DNA of 64,000 nucleotides from Pohlia nutans (Eukaryota; Streptophyta; Bryopsida; Bryales; Mniaceae), in assembly GCA_022496805.1 (NCBI GenBank), contig CM040085.1, forward strand, positions 43,987,811 through 44,051,810. The letters are read 5' to 3'. Each line of letters starts with the position of its first letter. The first letter of the stretch is position 1. Positions 58,744 to 64,000 of this stretch are shown here, piece by piece. The notes under the pieces were generated by a model, which had not been told where the DNA came from, ran no database searches, and saw only the letters and a program-made list of their open reading frames with translations. The position numbers and the translations under genes are program-made.

Positions 58744-59215
58744 ATGGCGGAAACATCAAACAGTGAGATAAGAAAGGCCTCTGGTGTCGAGAAATATGAC
58801 GGTACCAACTTCCAATTATGGAAGATGCATATGTCCTTTATTTTTCAGTCGCGAGAGCTCTTCGGTATAGTCACTGGTACTGACAAGAAGCTTGACTCTA
58901 TGACCGATACTGAACAGGCCATTTGGAATAAGAAAGATTAATCTGCTGCCGTAGCAATTCTTTTAGCGATAGACAGATTCCACAAACAAGAAGTCATTCA
59001 TTGTCAGACTTCTGCAGAAATGTGGCAGCAACTTAACGCTTATCATGAGACTCATTCTGAGGAGTGACATCATATCTCTCCAGGAGAAATACTACAGTTC
59101 AAAGTTAGGTGAGAACGACTCCATTGCAGTTTACGTAAGCAATCTCCAAAAGCTTGCTAAACAACTTACAGATCTCGGACAACCTATCACTGATGGACAA
59201 CTTAATTTAGTTTGA
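58744..59215 (+). pseudogene. copia gag fragment
   Basis: ATG at 58744. The frame reads a gag N-terminus (YDGTNFQLWKMHMSFIF), then TAA at 58939-58941, more gag-like sequence (AEMWQQLNAY), and, after a frameshift near 59065, LQEKYYSSKLGENDSIAVYV. Homology stops abruptly at about 59215, where the 14368-type repeat begins. Protease, integrase and polymerase are absent. Confidence 0.7.
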
Positions 59216-60640
59216 GATGCAATCCAGTGATTGCAAGAAACAAATGTCTCAGTCATTTTTGTCTTTTGTCCAGCTTTTGTGTCTTGGAGAATAGTTTTTT
59301 GCCATAAATTTTGGAGTTTTGATAGAATTGAGATGAAATTCATAGTAAAGGTATAAAGGCATATTCTAAACCTTTTGTAAATTTAAGAATACGTTTAGGG
59401 TTTCATTATTAATTAAAAAATCGATCAAAAAATTATCTATTTTTGCCAATTCAAGACCTTTTAGTACTAATTGATGCCCACTATCACCAATTTCAAGTTG
59501 AAATTTGTTGCTTGGATTTTTCTACAAGGTTTGCACATGCTTTACAAACATGTTCTTAGTTTTTAATTTTTTTATTCATTCCTTATGTGTCCAAAATAAG
59601 CTTCTTGACCCTGCTTTTCTCATGTAATTAATGAAATATTTGTAAATGGGCAAATAATAAATGCAAGTGAGAAGTACAAACATCCGTTGGACCTTAGGAT
59701 CTTGTGAGTATACAAGGGGATGTGATATTATAGAGTGCGATTATAAAGATCCAAGGCCGCATAGGGGGTTGAGCCGGGGTTGGAATTAGATTGAGTTGAA
59801 AAATGGGAGGCATTTTTGAATGCAATAGTGTAAGTTTTCAACCTAGGGAGGGGACCATGGTAGAGTGATATTTCCTCACGAAGGAATCCACGATTGAAAT
59901 TATATCTCAAGGATTGAAATGAACTTCCATGTGCAATCCTTGATTGGAATTTTTTGCAACCCAGAAGTGCCTAAATTTATTGTGCGGCTCCCCCATACTC
60001 AATTGAGTTAACCAAAAATAGAAAAGGAGTTGAAGAGGAGTTGAAGAGGAGTTCCCTCTCTATAATTAAATTTTCTGACAACCATTGTTCATGAATAGTC
60101 CCCATGGTTGGGGCTCTTGGCTTGGGAGAGCGGATGGGAACTCCCCTCTAGCATTCGGGAGGTCACGAGTTCCATGCCCCGTGGTGGTGTAGGGTCTTGC
60201 TTTAGATTATTCTTCAACTCACCATAGACTAGTTTTGCCGTTTTTTTGAACTGAAAATGAGTTGAAGGTGAGTATGAGGTGAGTTTCCACTTTGAGACAC
60301 TCTTTTCGGTTAACTCTAATACTTGATTGCCCAAATATGTATTTTTCAAAACATTCCAAGCATACTAATTTACTTATAACATATAACTGATCAGCTCGGA
60401 TCAATGCCTGCAACACGTCAACTTGGAAAGTTGGCGGCATAAAGACCTTTCAAAAATAAATAAGTGTCGGTGTTGAAGAGCAATTCATGAACCTCAGTTT
60501 TAATTACAAAGTTTCCCCAAAACTAGCTGCAGCTGAGATTGAAGTGGAATGAGTTACAGGCAAGAACATTGTCAAGAAAATTTCCACAAGGCAGTTGTTT
60601 CAGAAATTGTAGCCCCAATTAATTGTTCAATAGCTGTGCT
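59213..60640 (+). repeat. dispersed duplicated segment, copy 2
   Basis: Matches 14368-16615. Compared with copy 1 it lacks about 1.1 kb (15225-16346) and has gained the element at 60005-60316. Confidence 0.65.
60005..60316. mobile_element. inverted-end element containing a tRNA-derived (SINE-like) segment
   Basis: Ends GAGTTAACCAAAAATAG and, inverted, GAGTTAACCGAAAAGAG, absent from copy 1 of the host repeat. At about 60109-60181 lies a tRNA-like stretch: TTGGGAGAGCGG resembles the A box and D-arm, GGTCACGAGTTCCATGCC resembles a worn B box and T-arm, and outer GGGGC and GCCCC can pair. A TTGAAGAGGAG tandem lies near the left end. Confidence 0.5.
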
Positions 60641-61488
60641 CTCTCCTCTGGAAACCATTTTTGAGCGAATACAGAAGAGAAGTACTGCAATTTTCATGTA
60701 ACATTAACCCCGTATCAAGTCCATATTGTGCCAACGGAGAGAGAAGAACTACCATTAAAGATTCCAAAAATGCGCTATAATTTACGTTGAAAAAAAAAGT
60801 AGCGTAATTTCATAAGATTAATACTGATGAGCAAATTTGAGACAGTAAGATGATCATATTTTCAGATGGCCACCACCTCAGTATAACTAGAGAAATTGAT
60901 ATTTCAAAATTATTTTGCTCCAAGCGAACAAGATTTAATAATTGGTTGTGCTTTGCTTGTTGCACGCTTTCTGTGATTGATTAAACCGTTACTAGGCATT
61001 CCATTCCACAGGTGTCGTGTGATGTGCTCCGCCACTTACACTTGCTTTCTGTGATTCATTGTTACATTCCACAGGTGTTCTTGGATTGAACTCGCAAAAG
61101 GAACAAAGCTGACCGACGGTGAAGTCGAAGTATCCATAGGGTTTCTCGCAACAGGAAGCAGCAAAAGCAGTGGAAGCAGCAGGGTTTAGACGCGGTGAGT
61201 GGTTGTTATATTTATTTCTTTTGTGACCAGCACATGCAATGTTCTTCATTGATTTAGTGTTGATTGGGTGAGTTCTCTTATGTGTTTGATGTCTTGAATA
61301 AAATTTCAGGGACTATACTCAACAAGAAAGAATTCTATGATGTCAATTTTACTTTGTTAAAATTTTAAAAAATAACAACAAATGGTTGTCACGATGGTTG
61401 TGTGATCCCATCTCACTACCAAGCTACTTAGAGCATTTGATAATTATTTTGAAATTTTTTATATGCTGGTGGCCGGCACGGGTCAAGC
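60641..61488. other. gene-free spacer with a possible orphan exon
   Basis: Mostly AT-rich. At 61072-61187 a frame bounded by a CCACAG acceptor reads CSWIELAKGTKLTDGEVEVS and ends in TAG after a Ser-rich tail. It lies in a short GC-richer island, but no start, upstream exon or family is recognised. Confidence 0.3.
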
Positions 61489-62208
61489 TAGTATCATTAC
61501 AAATTTACACATGTATTAGTAAAATCATACAACAAGTTAAAATAGTATATACACTATCTACCATTGTATGCTTTCACCGTTTGCTTCAATTACAGTGTCC
61601 ATCTTAGCAAGCAAATTTTAAATGAGCATTTGACATTGTTTTGAGATAGTTGAGCCCATACTTGTTGTATCATTTCACCGGTCCCCTTTATAATTTCTTC
61701 TCATGTAATGGTGTAGGGACTTTCACGGGTTTTGATAAAATTCCACTTGTCATCATTCCTCTATTTAAACAATTAGTAATTGATTTTGTGGAATTTATTT
61801 ATGAAAATCCATTGATCCGCTTCTATTCTATGCATGATACACCTATTCAACCCACATTGATGAAGGATGGTGATTCAATACACCATAGTAGATACAATGA
61901 TGATTGGAACAAGCTAATGGAATCTAAAAGATTATGAAGGACAAAGATGAAATGATACAAATCATTCAACAAGTATGAGCTCAAGTATCTCAAAAGTAAT
62001 TTCAAACACTCATTTCAAATTTGCTTGTGAAAATGGACACTGTAACTGAAGCAAACCGTGAGAGCCCTCAATGGTAGATATTGCTTGCTAAAATGAACAC
62101 TGTAATTGAAGAAAACAGTGAGAGCACTCAATCGTAGATACTGTAAATAATATTATTAACTTGTTGTATGATTTTACTAACACGTGTATAAATTTGTGAT
62201 GACACTGT
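61489..62208. mobile_element. unclassified inverted-repeat element
   Basis: Inverted ends share ACAAATTTACACATGTATTA and AGTAAAATCATACAACAAG, and extend about 125 bp with gaps. A unit of about 60 bp (AACACTGTAA(C/T)TGAAG...AGTGAGAGC) is tandemly duplicated at 62020-62142. A 95-residue open frame (61650-61937) shows no motif I recognise; it may be decayed transposase or chance. Confidence 0.5.
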
Positions 62209-62806
62209 AGTACTCTTCAATGTGATTGCTACGCACTCCACGGATTCCAAATCCCATCATTTTTAAGTGCAGACGCATTGTCCAAAGTTTCTAAAAAGAT
62301 TTCCCTGCAGAGGGGAATTCGTAACCATATTGGACCCGACTGTACTGTACAGTAAGCTTGGAGGAGACAAGTACTGAACGTTGCCAGATCTATGTTCAAT
62401 GATATTCTCAACGCTGCATGACGAGATCAATCATGACAACGAGTCCCCATGCCTGCATGCATGCAGTATTTAGAACGAGCCGAAAGCCAGAATCACAAAC
62501 GGGTGCATTGACGAACGCAGACAGGAACAACAATTCACGCACTGACTTCACTTCAGTACCAGAAATTAATAGCAAGTCTCTGTATTGATCATTTCAAAGG
62601 CCAGCTTCGTAGCCACCTCTTTCACGCTAAATCTCAATTCGGTAAATTATTCTATGCTACTTAGAAGCTGAGAATTACACAGCAGGGTCATCACTCATCA
62701 GTGATGAAAACCTCAGACACCGCTGGCCATAATTAGCTATTATCACTGTAAAAAGACAATTGATCTCAGGCTGCAGCTCGTGCCTTAATTACGCGGAGGT
62801 TGGTTT

Positions 62807-63773
62807 TCAAGACTCAAGAGGAGGACTGTCGACATAACGAAAGGTTCCCTCCATCACGCCCTCCATGTACCGCTCCCCAGCAACCTCGTGGACAGGCACG
62901 GCTGCCTCCAGCTCTGCCATGTCTTCCTTCGACAACGAAACTTCCAGAGCGCCGATGTTTGAGTCCAAGTTCACGATCTTCGTCGTCCCTGCAATAATCC
63001 CAAGCAATGCTCATCAGGATCCTCTGAGCCTGGAACTGAATGCCACTTGAGATTTATCAAGTGGAATACCACTTGGTGTATGCATTTTTGTTACCTGGAA
63101 TGGGCACCATGTCGGCCCCTTTGTGGTGCACCCACGCTAATGCGAGCTGGTTCAACCGCTTCAACGTGCACTTCTTGGCCTCCGCAATCACTTCCACCCG
63201 AGCACGAAGCTGCTCGTTCCTCGCCAGATTCTCGCCCCGGAACCTCGGCAGAGCCCCGCGGAAATCGTACCCCTCAGACTTCGTCGTCCTTACTTTGTAC
63301 CCCGCCAAAAATCCTCGCCCCAGAGGACTGTAAGGTACGATTCAAATCCCCAGTTCCCTGCAACCCATTGCCCGGCTCCGTCTCAGATTCCAAAACGAAT
63401 ACCAGGCAAACCATTCATGGTCTGAAAATGACAATCCGACTGATCGTCTTGTGAAAAGCATAATCCAAAGGGTACTCACCTGCAGGTGGGAATGATGTCT
63501 TCCTCGATGTCGCGGGTCCAAAGGGAGTACTCGTACTGCACTGCCGAAATGGGATGCACGGCGTGTGCACGCCGGATGTCCGTGGCCGAGGCTTCAGACA
63601 GGCCCAGATACTTCACCTTCCCCTCGTCCACCAACTCCTTCATGGCTCCGATCTGTCACAGCCATATAGAGCGGCAAGAGTTCAAAATGCATCCCTGAAC
63701 GTCCGAAGACATGCATGCAGAAGAGCCCTTTCAAGTGCAACCCACGCGCTTACCGTGATTTCATCCGCCATTT
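62807..63773 (-). pseudogene. aldo/keto reductase, 3' part, with in-frame TGA
   Basis: NADPH-dependent aldo/keto reductase of the plant AKR13/auxin-induced PCNT115-like group; a cytosolic TIM barrel. Exons on the minus strand: a 20-base exon or exon end at 63773-63754 (ambiguous), then 63652-63480, 63357-63095 and 62988-62807. Motifs: [75 protein letters not shown]. Break: TGA at 63344-63342 replaces the second Gly of the Glu-Leu-Gly-Ile-Gly motif. An alternative acceptor (exon from 63327) would keep frame and skip the stop, losing ten residues. Three extra residues precede QLALAW. The 5' exons with the catalytic Tyr lie beyond the right edge. It may be a pseudogene or a gene with shifted splicing. 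Confidence 0.8.
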
Positions 63774-64000
63774 CTGTAGTCAGATACCCGAAAGACCGAC
63801 TCAATAGCTATAGCAGTAAGCACACAGGCTCATGTCATTGCTGAATCATTTATCAAACCACCATGCATGTCTTTTGCATATCGCCATTCACACCATTCTC
63901 TACTTCGGAACCCCCTCCCATGAGGCTTCCCCCTGTACGTTATTCTAGTTCAATGAATGATTCCTACAGTTAAATGGCAAAGTTGAAAATGTAAAACGTC
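63774..64000. other. right edge, probable intron of the aldo/keto reductase
   Basis: No exon of the reductase N-terminal half is recognisable here on the minus strand, so these bases are probably intron, or the gene is 5'-truncated. Confidence 0.35.

Noticed and set aside
61650..61937. 95-residue open frame as a transposase
   Set aside because: No catalytic motif recognised; kept only as a note under the surrounding element.

Overview
The window looks like nuclear DNA of a land plant, most likely a seed-free one (moss- or lycophyte-like; the species cannot be named from sequence alone). Reasons: GT-AG introns, AT-rich spacers with more GC-rich exons, a plant cell-wall pectinesterase, a GIL1/IRKI-type DUF641 protein, a plant-type aldo/keto reductase, Ty1/copia retroelements, Stowaway-like and other MITEs, and two HSPA12-type Hsp70-like genes.

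Host genes, left to right: (1) a six-exon pectinesterase (4494-9178, +) with an in-frame TGA in its last exon; (2) an 89-residue probable mitochondrial complex I-associated protein (10996-11265, -); (3) a four-exon WRN-type 3'-5' exonuclease (18087-19631, +); (4) a GIL1/IRKI-like coiled-coil protein (20182-22053, -), tail-to-tail with the exonuclease; (5) an intronless HSPA12-like gene (37155-38903, +); (6) a three-exon HSPA12-like paralogue (53750-57083, +); (7) the 3' part of an aldo/keto reductase (62807 to about 63773, -) that carries an in-frame TGA and runs off the right edge.

Most of the rest is mobile DNA. There is a 2.8-kb Tc1-type (DD34E) transposon at 23818-26617, and a complete but mutated 5.2-kb copia element at 43370-48547 with two LTRs and an AAGAG target duplication. 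A second, truncated copia has a half-tRNA-type primer site (58284-59215). A Stowaway-like MITE lies at 12638-12991, and a GC-rich palindromic MITE at 23374-23627. A large, previously unnamed-looking family of TTAA-flanked elements (termini resembling TTAACCCCTAAA) is scattered through the window, often in chains that share one TTAA.

The most informative structure is a duplicated 5' flank. The DNA upstream of the GIL1-like gene (about 22620-23745) and upstream of HSPA12 gene B (about 50370-53480) is homologous in the same orientation relative to each gene. Comparing the two copies gives natural empty sites for several insertions: a 10-bp-TSD Mutator-like MITE, a TA/TTA-type MITE, members of a CATAACATTCAG-ended family, and a TTAA element. 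No rRNA, CRISPR or replication-origin features were seen; one tRNA-derived (SINE-like) segment is present. Exon boundaries are inferred by eye from splice sites and reading frame. Functional calls rest on recalled family motifs, not on searches.
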